From Pseudoalteromonas sp. SMS1 (GTDB taxonomy: Bacteria; Pseudomonadota; Gammaproteobacteria; Enterobacterales; Alteromonadaceae), in NCBI RefSeq assembly GCF_021530565.1, contig NZ_JAKGBI010000003.1, positions 248,001 to 312,000 on the forward strand: 64,000 bases of DNA. Direction: 5' to 3'. Made by a program: the position numbers and the translations under genes. Under the pieces are notes generated by a model that saw only the letters and a program-made list of their open reading frames with translations, was not told the origin of the DNA and ran no database searches. Shown piece after piece: positions 19,090 to 27,923 of the stretch; the first letter of the stretch is position 1, and the number at the start of each line of letters is the position of its first letter.

Positions 19090-19950
19090 TTATTCGATAT
19101 TCTGGATCTGTTCACGCATCTGCTCAATTAAGACTTTCAACTCAACAGCCGCATTGGTGATCTCTGCATTGATAGATTTAGAGGCTAGAGTGTTCGACTC
19201 GCGGTTAAACTCTTGCATCATAAAGTCTAAACGACGGCCACATGCACCGCCTTTTTTCAAGATTTTATGCGTCTCTTTAACATGTGACTTCAAGCGGTCA
19301 AGTTCTTCAGCGACATCTTGTTTTTGCGCAAGATAAATAAGCTCTTGTTCAAGGCGAGATTCATCGATTTCAGCTTGAAGCTCTTCCAGTTTTTGAGTGA
19401 GCTTATCACGCTGCCACTTAGAGACTTCTGGCATATGGCCTTCAACCACCGCGACTTGCTCTAATATCGCATCTAAACGGGTTGTGATCATCGTTTCAAG
19501 GTTGGCACCTTCGCTGGCTCTTGCCGCTTTAAAGTCGGTGACTAATTCATTAAAGCCTTCAAGTAACGCGCTGTTTACTTCATCTAAATCAACTTCTTCG
19601 GCTTCCATTACGCCAGGCCAACGTAAAATATCCGCAGGGTTGATGTCACCACCACTTTGAGATTGAACCCATTTTGCGTTGTCGATCAGTTGCTTTGCTA
19701 ATGTTTCATTAATCGACATTTGACCAACGTGTGCGGGGTTTGCTGCAAACTTTAAATAGACCTCAACTTTGCCTCGTTGTAGCTGTTTACGAAGGCGTTC
19801 GCGTACTACTGGCTCTAATGCCCTAAATTGTTCCGGTGCACGGATAAACGTTTCAAGATAGCGTTGATTGACTGAGCGGATCTCCCAAACCCCAGTGCCC
19901 CAATCTCCTTTCACCTCTTTTCGAGCGTAGGCGGTCATACTATGGATCAT
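19090..19950 (-). CDS. yicC: YicC-family endoribonuclease
   Basis: YicC proteins are conserved RNA-binding proteins; recent work describes the family as endoribonucleases acting on small RNA or mRNA. The 286-residue protein has the N-terminal signature MIHSMTAYARKE, then WEIRSVNQRYLE, and the C-terminal block GGACGRRLDFMMQEFNRE followed by SNTLASKS. An AGGAA box precedes the ATG. It is divergent from rph, the same pairing as in E. coli. Confidence 0.92.
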   Translation of the reverse strand: MIHSMTAYARKEVKGDWGTGVWEIRSVNQRYLETFIRAPEQFRALEPVVRERLRKQLQRGKVEVYLKFAANPAHVGQMSINETLAKQLIDNAKWVQSQSGGDINPADILRWPGVMEAEEVDLDEVNSALLEGFNELVTDFKAARASEGANLETMITTRLDAILEQVAVVEGHMPEVSKWQRDKLTQKLEELQAEIDESRLEQELIYLAQKQDVAEELDRLKSHVKETHKILKKGGACGRRLDFMMQEFNRESNTLASKSINAEITNAAVELKVLIEQMREQIQNIE

Positions 19951-20103
19951 ATAAAGTTCCTATTTTATTAAGTTAGCGTGGCCATTATAGCCTAAGAAAA
20001 ACGCTGCTCGATAGGTAAAGCTAAGATTTCTTTTGGTATTGCGTGGCATAGCGCAGAGGATCCCTTTATAATATCGCGAAACTTTGATGATAGGGGAACG
20101 TGG

Positions 20104-20817
20104 ATGCGTCCAAGTGAAAGAACTGCGAATCAGATTAGACCTGTAACATTTACCCGTAACTATACAATGCATGCAGAAGGCTCAGTGCTTGTAGAGTTTG
20201 GCAATACAAAAGTGCTGTGCACAGCAACAGTGGAAGCGGGCGTCCCGCGTTTTATGAAAGGACAGGGTAAAGGTTGGATCACCGCAGAATATGGTATGCT
20301 TCCTCGCTCTACTCATACCCGTAATGGTCGAGAAGCTGCCAAAGGCAAGCAAGGCGGCCGTACGATGGAAATCCAACGCTTAATCGCACGTGCACTACGT
20401 GCAGCGGTTGATTTGTCTGCCCTTGGCGAAAATACAATCACGATTGATTGTGACGTATTGCAAGCAGATGGTGGTACACGAACCGCTTCTATCAGTGGAG
20501 CCTGCGTTGCTTTGGTTGATGCGCTTACGCATATGCGTACAAAGGGCATGATCAATGCTAACCCGCTTAAGTTCATGATTGCAGCTATCTCGGTTGGTGT
20601 ATATAACGGTGAAGCAATCACAGATTTAGAATACCTCGAAGATTCTGAAGCGGAAACCGACATGAATGTGATCATGACGGAAACAGGCAAGCTTATTGAA
20701 GTTCAAGGCACTGCGGAGGGCGAACCATTCTCGTTCGAAGAACTTGATGAGCTTTTGGCACTGGCTAAACACTCTATTCGCGAAATCATCGATATGCAAA
20801 AACAAGCTTTAGCGTAA
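20104..20817 (+). CDS. rph: Ribonuclease PH
   Basis: A phosphorolytic 3'-5' exoribonuclease that trims tRNA 3' ends. The 237 residues begin [14 protein letters not shown]. They include the phosphate-binding [18 protein letters not shown] and [19 protein letters not shown]. Full length, unlike the frameshifted rph of E. coli K-12. AGGGGAA precedes the ATG. pyrE follows after 17 nt with no attenuator hairpin, so the two form an operon. Confidence 0.97.
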   Translation: MRPSERTANQIRPVTFTRNYTMHAEGSVLVEFGNTKVLCTATVEAGVPRFMKGQGKGWITAEYGMLPRSTHTRNGREAAKGKQGGRTMEIQRLIARALRAAVDLSALGENTITIDCDVLQADGGTRTASISGACVALVDALTHMRTKGMINANPLKFMIAAISVGVYNGEAITDLEYLEDSEAETDMNVIMTETGKLIEVQGTAEGEPFSFEELDELLALAKHSIREIIDMQKQALA

Positions 20818-20834
20818 ATATATAAAGGTGAGTT

Positions 20835-21479
20835 ATGAAACAGTATCAAAAAGAGTTTATTGAATTTGCACTAGAAAAGCAGGTGCTCAAATTTGGTGAG
20901 TTTACGCTTAAGTCAGGCCGTACAAGCCCTTACTTTTTTAATGCCGGCTTGTTTAATACTGGTCGCGATCTGGCGCGCTTAGGGCGTTTCTATGCTGCGG
21001 CGCTAGAGGATGCGGGGATCGAGTATGACGTATTATTTGGCCCTGCATATAAAGGCATTCCAATCGCGACGACGACGGCGGTCGCACTGGCAGACCACCA
21101 TAATAAAGATGTTCCTTATTGCTTCAATCGCAAAGAGAAAAAGCAGCATGGTGAAGGCGGTAACCTAGTAGGGTCTGAGCTAAAAGGTCGCATTATGTTA
21201 GTCGACGATGTGATTACAGCGGGCACCGCTATTCGCGAGTCGATGGAAATCATTCAGGCGAATGAAGCAGACTTGGCAGGTGTACTGATTGCGCTGGATC
21301 GTCAAGAAAAAGGCAAAGGTGAACTTTCTGCTATTCAAGAAGTTGAGCGCGACTTTGGTACTGAAGTTGTTTCCATTGTAAAACTTGCAGACCTTATTAC
21401 TTATCTTGAGCAGCAAGGCAGTGCATCTGAGCACTTAGCTGCGGTTAAAGCTTACCGTGATCAATACGGCGTAGCGTAA
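20835..21479 (+). CDS. pyrE: Orotate phosphoribosyltransferase
   Basis: Converts orotate and PRPP to OMP in pyrimidine synthesis. The 214 residues include [12 protein letters not shown], the FGPAYKGIP substrate loop, the flexible catalytic [14 protein letters not shown] and the PRPP motif [21 protein letters not shown] precedes the ATG. It is the second gene of rph-pyrE, ending in a strong terminator. Confidence 0.97.
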   Translation: MKQYQKEFIEFALEKQVLKFGEFTLKSGRTSPYFFNAGLFNTGRDLARLGRFYAAALEDAGIEYDVLFGPAYKGIPIATTTAVALADHHNKDVPYCFNRKEKKQHGEGGNLVGSELKGRIMLVDDVITAGTAIRESMEIIQANEADLAGVLIALDRQEKGKGELSAIQEVERDFGTEVVSIVKLADLITYLEQQGSASEHLAAVKAYRDQYGVA

Positions 21480-21494
21480 TCTTTTCGAGATTAT

Positions 21495-21526
21495 AAAAAT
21501 ACCAGCCAAGGGGCTGGTATTTTTTT
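21495..21526 (+). terminator. Rho-independent terminator after pyrE
   Basis: AAAAATACCAGCC and GGCTGGTATTTTT arms with an AAGG loop and a following T run. Confidence 0.93.
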
Positions 21527-21615
21527 GTCTGTGCAAAAGTGTTTTGCACACAAAGTCAGCCTAGGCTCATGGGAGTGTGTTACCCTAAGGGCAAATTTAA
21601 TAACTAGCTGAACTT

Positions 21616-22965
21616 ATGCATATTCATATTCTTGGGATCTGCGGCACCTTTATGGGTGGTATTGCAGCCATCGCACAATCTTTGGGCCACAAAGTGACTG
21701 GCTCAGATCAAAACGTTTACCCGCCAATGAGTACACAACTTGAATCTTTGGGTATTGAGCTGACTCAGGGCTACGACCCGGCGCAGTTGGAACCTCAGCC
21801 GGATGTAGTTGTGATCGGTAACGCAATGAGCCGCGGCAATCCGTGTGTTGAATATGTATTAGAGAAAGGCTTACCTTATACATCAGGGCCTGAATGGTTA
21901 AAGCACCATGTTTTACAAGATGCTTGGGTATTGGCGGTGGCTGGTACTCATGGCAAAACCACTACAGCCAGTATGTTGGCTTGGCTACTTGAGTACGCGG
22001 GGTTAAAGCCTGGATTTTTGATTGGTGGTATTGTTCAAAACTTTGGTGTGTCAGCACGAGTGAGCGATACGCCATTTTTTGTCATTGAAGCGGACGAATA
22101 CGATACCGCGTTTTTCGATAAACGCAGTAAGTTTTTGCACTACTTACCACGTACATTGATCTTGAATAACCTTGAGTTTGATCACGCAGATATCTTTGCT
22201 GACTTAAGCGCAATTCAAACCCAGTTCCACCACCTTATAAGAACCCTGCCAGGCCAAGGCAAAGCCATTTACCCAGCGCAAGACATTGCAATCAATGAAG
22301 TCATTGAACGCGGTTTTTGGAGTCAAAAAGAATCGTTAGGGAAAGATTGGTCGTATCAACTAATCAATCCAGATGGCAGTCGATTTAAAGTCGTGCTGGA
22401 AGGAGACATTGTTGGTGAGGTGAACTGGCAAGCAATTGGTGAACACAACGTAAAAAATGCCATTATGGCGATTGCTGCAGCACGGCATGTCGGTATTCCT
22501 GTGAGTGTGAGCATTGAAGCTCTGGGTGAATTTAAATCCCCGAAAAGGCGCATGGAACTAAAAGCTGAGATTGCAAACATTTGTGTCTATGATGATTTTG
22601 CTCACCATCCTACAGCGATAGAAACGACGCTTGCTGGCCTTAGAGCCAAAGTCGGGAAAGAAGAAATTATTGCGATTCTTGAACCTCGCTCCAATACCAT
22701 GAAAATGGGGGTTCATCAGGAGACGTTGATGAATGCATTAGAGGTGGCTGATAAGGCATTCGTTTATGAGCCTGAGGGCTTGTCTTGGTCCCTTCAACAT
22801 GCGGCAGACGAGGCGGGACGTCAGTGTTTTTCAAGCACCGATGATATTGTGGCGCAGGTGGTAAAGCAAGCTAAGCCTAACCAACATATATTAATCATGA
22901 GTAATGGCGGATTTAATGGCATACATGATGCCTTAATCGCTGAGCTTAACAAGGTAATGTCATAA
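21616..22965 (+). CDS. mpl: UDP-MurNAc:L-alanyl-gamma-D-glutamyl-meso-DAP ligase
   Basis: A murein-recycling ligase that attaches the salvaged tripeptide to UDP-MurNAc. Its 449 residues include the Mur-ligase start [15 protein letters not shown], the P-loop [33 protein letters not shown] and [10 protein letters not shown]. The N-terminal ICGTFM and overall length place it with Mpl rather than MurC. ubiX follows after 4 nt. Confidence 0.94.
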   Translation: MHIHILGICGTFMGGIAAIAQSLGHKVTGSDQNVYPPMSTQLESLGIELTQGYDPAQLEPQPDVVVIGNAMSRGNPCVEYVLEKGLPYTSGPEWLKHHVLQDAWVLAVAGTHGKTTTASMLAWLLEYAGLKPGFLIGGIVQNFGVSARVSDTPFFVIEADEYDTAFFDKRSKFLHYLPRTLILNNLEFDHADIFADLSAIQTQFHHLIRTLPGQGKAIYPAQDIAINEVIERGFWSQKESLGKDWSYQLINPDGSRFKVVLEGDIVGEVNWQAIGEHNVKNAIMAIAAARHVGIPVSVSIEALGEFKSPKRRMELKAEIANICVYDDFAHHPTAIETTLAGLRAKVGKEEIIAILEPRSNTMKMGVHQETLMNALEVADKAFVYEPEGLSWSLQHAADEAGRQCFSSTDDIVAQVVKQAKPNQHILIMSNGGFNGIHDALIAELNKVMS

Positions 22966-22969
22966 TCAC

Positions 22970-23587
22970 ATGTCAAAATATAAAGATCCCATCACGTTAG
23001 CATTTAGTGGCGCATCAGGCGCACCTTATGGCTTGCGCTTATTAGAAGTGCTTGTTGAACTTGATTATCAAGTATATGTACTTATATCTAGTGCTGCGCG
23101 AGTGGTGTTAGACACAGAGTCTAACGTCAAGCTGTCTGGCAATGAAGAAAAAGCCACGGAACAATTAAGTGTGCTTTGCAAAGCCAAAGATGGACAGATA
23201 AAAGTATTTGGTAAAGACAACTGGTTTAGTCCGGTGGCTTCTGGTTCGGCTGCACCTAAAAAAATGGTGGTATGTCCATGCAGTGCGGGCAGTGTGTCAG
23301 CCATTGCACTGGGGGCGTCAGATAACTTACTGGAGCGTGCAGCAGACGTGGTGATTAAAGAGCGAGGGCAATTGATTTTAGTGCCTCGTGAGACGCCATT
23401 TAGTCCAATCCACTTGGAAAACATGCTGAAACTTAGCCAGCTAGGCGTGACGATTATGCCAGCCGCTCCGGGCTTTTATCACCAACCACAGTCAATTGAA
23501 GATCTCGTGGATTTTATGGTGGCGCGCATTTTGGACCATTTGAATATTGAACACACGCTCGCCAAACGTTGGGGTTATGGCGATTAA
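22970..23587 (+). CDS. ubiX: Flavin prenyltransferase UbiX
   Basis: Makes prenylated FMN, the cofactor of the UbiD decarboxylase in ubiquinone synthesis. The 205 residues show [15 protein letters not shown] (FMN binding), [38 protein letters not shown] and MPAAPGFYH, all typical of UbiX. It lies 4 nt after mpl and is probably co-transcribed with it. ubiD is not in the window. Confidence 0.94.
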   Translation: MSKYKDPITLAFSGASGAPYGLRLLEVLVELDYQVYVLISSAARVVLDTESNVKLSGNEEKATEQLSVLCKAKDGQIKVFGKDNWFSPVASGSAAPKKMVVCPCSAGSVSAIALGASDNLLERAADVVIKERGQLILVPRETPFSPIHLENMLKLSQLGVTIMPAAPGFYHQPQSIEDLVDFMVARILDHLNIEHTLAKRWGYGD

Positions 23588-23628
23588 ATAAAGTGAAACA
23601 CATCTAGGGGATTGGGGATCCAAAATAC

Positions 23629-24549
23629 ATGACAACTGCATTAAGTATAAAAGGCTTGCGAAAAGTCTATAAAAACGGTGTCGAAGCTGTAAAAGGGATT
23701 GATTTAGAAGTACAGCAGGGCGACTTTTTTGCGCTGCTTGGTCCAAATGGGGCCGGAAAATCGACGACTATTGGCGTGATAGCTTCACTGGTCAATAAAA
23801 CTGAAGGCGAAGTTACGGTATTTGGCCACTCAATAGATTCAGCGCTAGAAGCCGCTAAATCTGAGCTTGGTCTTGTTCCGCAGGAATTCAATTTCAGTCA
23901 GTTTGAAACGCTGAATCAGATCTTAGTAAATCAAGCTGGTTATTATGGTGTACCGCGCCAAGTGGCCCATGAACGCGCTGAAAAGTATCTGAAGCAATTA
24001 GGTTTATTTGATAAAAAAGATAAGCAAGCGCGTACTTTATCAGGAGGTATGAAACGCCGCTTGATGATAGCCCGAGCTTTGATGCATGAACCAAAACTGC
24101 TGATTTTGGATGAACCAACCGCAGGTGTTGATATTGAACTAAGACGCTCTATGTGGGATTTCTTACGTGAAATCAACAGTCAGGGTGTGACGATTATTTT
24201 GACTACGCACTATTTAGAAGAAGCCGAGTTATTGTGTCGCAATATCGCCATTATTGATAAAGGGGTCATTGTTGAACACACCACAATTAAGGCGCTACTA
24301 GCAAAGTTAGACAAAGAGACGTTTGTTCTGGACTTACAGGCGCCAATTAAGCCTGTGTCACTTGAGGGCTATCAGTTTAACCTTGTTGACGATCATACGC
24401 TCGAAGTAGAGGTCGAAAAGTCACAAGGCTTAAATGGGGTGTTTACTCAACTTAGCGAACAGGGCAATACCGTGCTGAGTATGAGAAATAAAGCGAATCG
24501 ATTGGAGGAGCTATTTGTTGGTCTATTAGAGCAGGGGCGCAGTAAATGA
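23629..24549 (+). CDS. ABC transporter ATP-binding protein (YadG-like)
   Basis: A cytoplasmic ATPase subunit of an ABC-2 exporter. Walker A GPNGAGKST, a Q-loop (GLVPQEFNF), the signature LSGGMKRRLMIARAL and Walker B LLILDEPTAGVD followed by the switch histidine (TTHYLEEAE) are all intact in 306 residues. The last ~80 residues form a domain common in this subfamily. It overlaps the permease gene by 4 nt (ATGA), so the two are coupled. It resembles YadG; the substrate is unknown. Confidence 0.88.
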   Translation: MTTALSIKGLRKVYKNGVEAVKGIDLEVQQGDFFALLGPNGAGKSTTIGVIASLVNKTEGEVTVFGHSIDSALEAAKSELGLVPQEFNFSQFETLNQILVNQAGYYGVPRQVAHERAEKYLKQLGLFDKKDKQARTLSGGMKRRLMIARALMHEPKLLILDEPTAGVDIELRRSMWDFLREINSQGVTIILTTHYLEEAELLCRNIAIIDKGVIVEHTTIKALLAKLDKETFVLDLQAPIKPVSLEGYQFNLVDDHTLEVEVEKSQGLNGVFTQLSEQGNTVLSMRNKANRLEELFVGLLEQGRSK

Positions 24550-25319
24550 GTATTGTAAAGTATCGAGTGGCACTGAAAAGTATCTGGATTAAAGAGTGTA
24601 TTCGTTTTTTGCGGATCTGGGTGCAAACACTGGTGCCACCAGCCATAACGATGACGCTCTACTTTATTATTTTCGGCAGTTTAATCGGCTCTCGAATTGG
24701 TGAAATGGGTGGCTTTGGTTATATGGAGTTTATTGTTCCCGGTCTTATCATGATGTCGGTGATCACCAACTCTTATTCTAATGTGGCTTCGAGCTTTTAT
24801 TCGACTAAGTTTCAAAAAAGCATTGAAGAACTGTTAGTTGCACCAGTGCCCAATTACATTATTGTACTTGGTTATATGGGTGGCGGCATGGCACGAGGCA
24901 TGCTGGTGGGCCTTATCGTGAGCATCGTGAGTTTGTTTTTTGTAGATATTCAAATTCATAATATTGCGGTGATTGTGGCGACGGTGGTATTAACTTCAGC
25001 GGTGTTTGCTTTAGGTGGCTTAATCAATGCTGTTTACGCAAATAGCTTTGATGATATCAGTATTATTCCAACATTTGTGTTAACGCCTTTGACCTACCTA
25101 GGTGGTGTTTTTTACTCAATTCAATTATTGCCTGAGTTTTGGCAAGGTGTGTCACAGATAAACCCAATCATCTATATGGTTAATGCGTTCAGATATGGCT
25201 TTTTAGGTGTTTCTGACGTCAATATTTACGTCGCTTTTGGGGTATTGATTGGCTTTATTTCAGTGCTGTTTACGATTGCATTGACACTGATTAAACGTGG
25301 TGTTGGTTTGAGACACTAG
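24546..25319 (+). CDS. ABC-2 type permease (YadH-like)
   Basis: An inner-membrane partner of the preceding ATPase: 257 residues with six hydrophobic spans, ABC-2 membrane type. Landmarks include LVPPAITMTLYFIIFGSLIG, YMEFIVPGLIMMSVI, and LTPLTYLGGVFYSIQLLPEF in the signature region. It overlaps the ATPase gene by 4 nt. Probably exports a lipid- or drug-like compound, but nothing in the context identifies the cargo. Confidence 0.88.
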   Translation: MSIVKYRVALKSIWIKECIRFLRIWVQTLVPPAITMTLYFIIFGSLIGSRIGEMGGFGYMEFIVPGLIMMSVITNSYSNVASSFYSTKFQKSIEELLVAPVPNYIIVLGYMGGGMARGMLVGLIVSIVSLFFVDIQIHNIAVIVATVVLTSAVFALGGLINAVYANSFDDISIIPTFVLTPLTYLGGVFYSIQLLPEFWQGVSQINPIIYMVNAFRYGFLGVSDVNIYVAFGVLIGFISVLFTIALTLIKRGVGLRH

Positions 25320-25332
25320 TATTTATCTGTTT

Positions 25333-25357
25333 AGCACCGCCCACAATAGGCGGTGCT
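25333..25357 (+). terminator. Hairpin after the ABC exporter operon
   Basis: AGCACCGCC and GGCGGTGCT arms around CACAATA, 14 nt past the permease stop. The tail (CTATAAC) is poor in T, so termination may be inefficient. Confidence 0.55.
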
Positions 25358-25619
25358 CTATAACGAGACATATCATTCTCAATACAGTCAACTCCCTCAA
25401 AATAACCCTTCTCACTTTTCTCTTCTTAACAGCAACGATCTTCATGGTAAGAAAGCTTAGTGCTAATACTCAAATTTAAATATTACTGCAAATTATAACC
25501 AGTACTTTTTTCTATAATTCAATACTTTATGATTGAGTCTGTAGTTTAATATGAAGGTTAACAGTATAATTTGGTTATCGGAATAATAAATTACCAACCA
25601 ATAGTCAGAGGGAATAAGG

Positions 25620-27005
25620 ATGACTAAAAAAGCTCTACTTGCGCTATGCATTTCTTCAGTTTTTACCGCTCAAGCGGTGGAACTGCAAACTAACCAAGTG
25701 AATGACCAAGGCATTGCTGTGAACAAAAGCGCACAGCAGGCTATTTTTACAGGTGTGCCAACCTTGAATGATGTAAGTCCAGGTACCGTATCTGTCGTAG
25801 ACAATAACGATGGCACCGTGGCAGTTAAATTTTCTGAGTGGTCTTATTTAGATGGTGCTCACCAAGATGAAACCGTTCCAACGATGGTAATGGGCATTGG
25901 CCGCCATCAGCAGCTGGATGGTTCTATTTGGGAGGTAGGCGTAATTGATCTTGATGCTGCGAGTAAAATGGTTTCTTTCCAAGAAAAGATGCCGCAGGTG
26001 CCATATGTATTTTTAACGGGTCAAGCACTTAATGGTACAGAGCCATACACAGCGAGAGCGAGTCACGTCACCCGAGAAGGCTTTAACGCGCAAGTTCAAT
26101 ATCAAGAAAGTAGCAAATCAACAACGGCCCAAAAAGTTGCTTATTTAGCAGTCTATGCGCCGAATAATGCAGGTGCTTTAGATTCAGGAATTAACTATAA
26201 ACTGGACCAGACGAGAGTAACGGACCAGCTTACTTCAGTTGGTACACATGATATTCAATTACAAGAAGAGCAATCGAGTGACTCGGAAGTAACCCATACG
26301 ACTGAAGTAATTAACGTACTTGAATTGAATGAGCACTTATTTGCACAGGATATTACCACCTTAGGTGGAGATACCATGACCATTCGAGCAAACTTGAATG
26401 TACGTGAGCCAAGTGTACCTGTACCACAAAGTTGTCAGGCTATTCTAAGCTCAGACCCTTCTGCTCAGTCGGGTTATTACAAACTTGATGTAGATGGCGA
26501 AGGTGGATTAAGCGAGTTTACAACCTACTGTGATATGGAATATCAAGGCGGTGGTTGGATGCTTGTGAGTCTTAGGTTTGTTCCAAATAAAAACTACAAT
26601 GGCTGGCCAAATGATCTGACAGGCTTTTTTGTAGAGGCGCAGAACATCACTTCATTTGATGATAACTACTACTTACCTGATGCGCACTGGAAAACTATCA
26701 AAGATACGTTCCAAGAGTTAATGATCACAGCGCCTACGGCAAATGGAGCATACGCGATTGCTGATATTGCGGTATTAAAACAGGCTAACTGTATGCCATT
26801 ACAAGAAACACTGGGTTTGATCCCTGGAGAGTCGGGCGAGAGAAGATACAGACTATTCTGGCATGAGAACTCAGGTTGTTCAGGTTCTGGTAGTGATTAT
26901 TCTATGCTTAACTACCAAAATATCTATGGTTTCTCAAGCATATACAAATCAACAAACATTAGCTCGTATGTATCTCAGCATACGTCGTATGTTTATGTAA
27001 GATAA
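25620..27005 (+). CDS. Secreted lectin-like protein with a fibrinogen-related C-terminal domain
   Basis: A 461-residue protein with a signal peptide (LLALCISSVFTAQA, then VELQ). Residues ~60-190 contain FSEWSYLDGAHQDE, then IWEVGVIDLD, MVSFQEKMPQVPYVFLTGQ and VTREGFNAQVQY. This strand pattern resembles the H-type lectin fold and a domain I recall from marine secreted proteins. Residues ~275-461 start SCQAILSSDPSAQSGYYKLD, then YCDMEYQGGGWMLV, the N-terminal hallmark of fibrinogen/intelectin-type domains; the rest is weaker. It has its own AGAGGGAA ribosome site and stands alone. Probably a carbohydrate-binding surface or secreted protein; the ligand is unknown. Confidence 0.65.
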   Translation: MTKKALLALCISSVFTAQAVELQTNQVNDQGIAVNKSAQQAIFTGVPTLNDVSPGTVSVVDNNDGTVAVKFSEWSYLDGAHQDETVPTMVMGIGRHQQLDGSIWEVGVIDLDAASKMVSFQEKMPQVPYVFLTGQALNGTEPYTARASHVTREGFNAQVQYQESSKSTTAQKVAYLAVYAPNNAGALDSGINYKLDQTRVTDQLTSVGTHDIQLQEEQSSDSEVTHTTEVINVLELNEHLFAQDITTLGGDTMTIRANLNVREPSVPVPQSCQAILSSDPSAQSGYYKLDVDGEGGLSEFTTYCDMEYQGGGWMLVSLRFVPNKNYNGWPNDLTGFFVEAQNITSFDDNYYLPDAHWKTIKDTFQELMITAPTANGAYAIADIAVLKQANCMPLQETLGLIPGESGERRYRLFWHENSGCSGSGSDYSMLNYQNIYGFSSIYKSTNISSYVSQHTSYVYVR

Positions 27006-27228
27006 GCCTTACCGTTCTGCATGGCTGTTTGGGGACACAAAATTATTGTGCTCTTCAATCGGCCATGAAACTGATACCAAATATACCCCAGTAGGAACAA
27101 AAGGGTATTTAATTTGACGACCAGTCTAGAGAATCGCCTGCACAGCCCTATTAATTTGACAATACGCTATTTACTTTGCTCACCAAGCTTCTAAAATTGC
27201 TCCATTTACAGATAAAAATACGAGTACC

Positions 27229-27900
27229 ATGGCTGACGCAAACTCTCGAAGTATCACCACTAACCAGACTGAACTGCATGAAAAGCTGGATGAAATTGTC
27301 CAAAAGCACCTTAATTCAGAGTTCAAAAAGCCTATCGCAGCGCATACTTTAAACGCATTTAATGAAGTGAATGAAAAGGTTCAGGCTTTTAACGGGCCAA
27401 TTATTTTGGACTCCTGTTGTGGGGTGGGTGAAAGCACAGCTAACTTAGCAGCATTACATCCTAATGCGCTCGTCATTGGTATCGACAAATCTTCCCACCG
27501 ACTTGATAAGCACGATGTGGAGTATAAACAGGATGAGCATGGGCAGTATATTTTAGTGCAAGCGGACTTGAATGACTTCTGGCGTTTAGCGTGTGAAGCG
27601 AACTGGCAGCCAACCCATCACTATTTACTTTATCCAAACCCTTGGCCCAAGGCGAAGCATATCCAGCGTCGTTGGCATGGTGCTGCGGTTTTCCCATATA
27701 TCGTTAAATTGGGCGGCTGCTTAGAGGTACGAAGCAATTGGAATATTTATGTAAAAGAGTTTGCCCGAGCATTGCATCTTGCAGGTATAGAAGCTGATGT
27801 GCAGCCATATCAAAGTGACAACGCTATCACGCCATTTGAACGAAAGTACTGGGCTAGCGGTCAATCCAGTACGCGCTTAGTGGTAAAGATCAAACAGTAA
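27229..27900 (+). CDS. TrmB-like SAM-dependent methyltransferase
   Basis: A 223-residue Rossmann methyltransferase related to tRNA (guanine-N7)-methyltransferase. The SAM site reads LDSCCGVGESTANLAALHP then VIGIDKS. LYPNPWPKAKHIQRRWHG matches the TrmB NPWPKxxHxxRR box. ITPFERKYWASG matches the C-terminal T-x-FE-x-[KR]...G element. It is divergent from canonical TrmB (the usual glycine-rich E-I-G-x-G is D-S-C-C-G), so this may be a paralogue with another RNA substrate. It is isolated, ending in a hairpin shared with the convergent gene. Confidence 0.75.
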   Translation: MADANSRSITTNQTELHEKLDEIVQKHLNSEFKKPIAAHTLNAFNEVNEKVQAFNGPIILDSCCGVGESTANLAALHPNALVIGIDKSSHRLDKHDVEYKQDEHGQYILVQADLNDFWRLACEANWQPTHHYLLYPNPWPKAKHIQRRWHGAAVFPYIVKLGGCLEVRSNWNIYVKEFARALHLAGIEADVQPYQSDNAITPFERKYWASGQSSTRLVVKIKQ

Positions 27901-27923
27901 AAAGGCACCTTATGGTGCCTTTT
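27900..27923. terminator. Bidirectional terminator
   Basis: AAAAGGCACC and GGTGCCTTTT arms with a TTAT loop, in the 21-bp convergent gap. A and T tails on both sides suit both directions. Confidence 0.85.
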
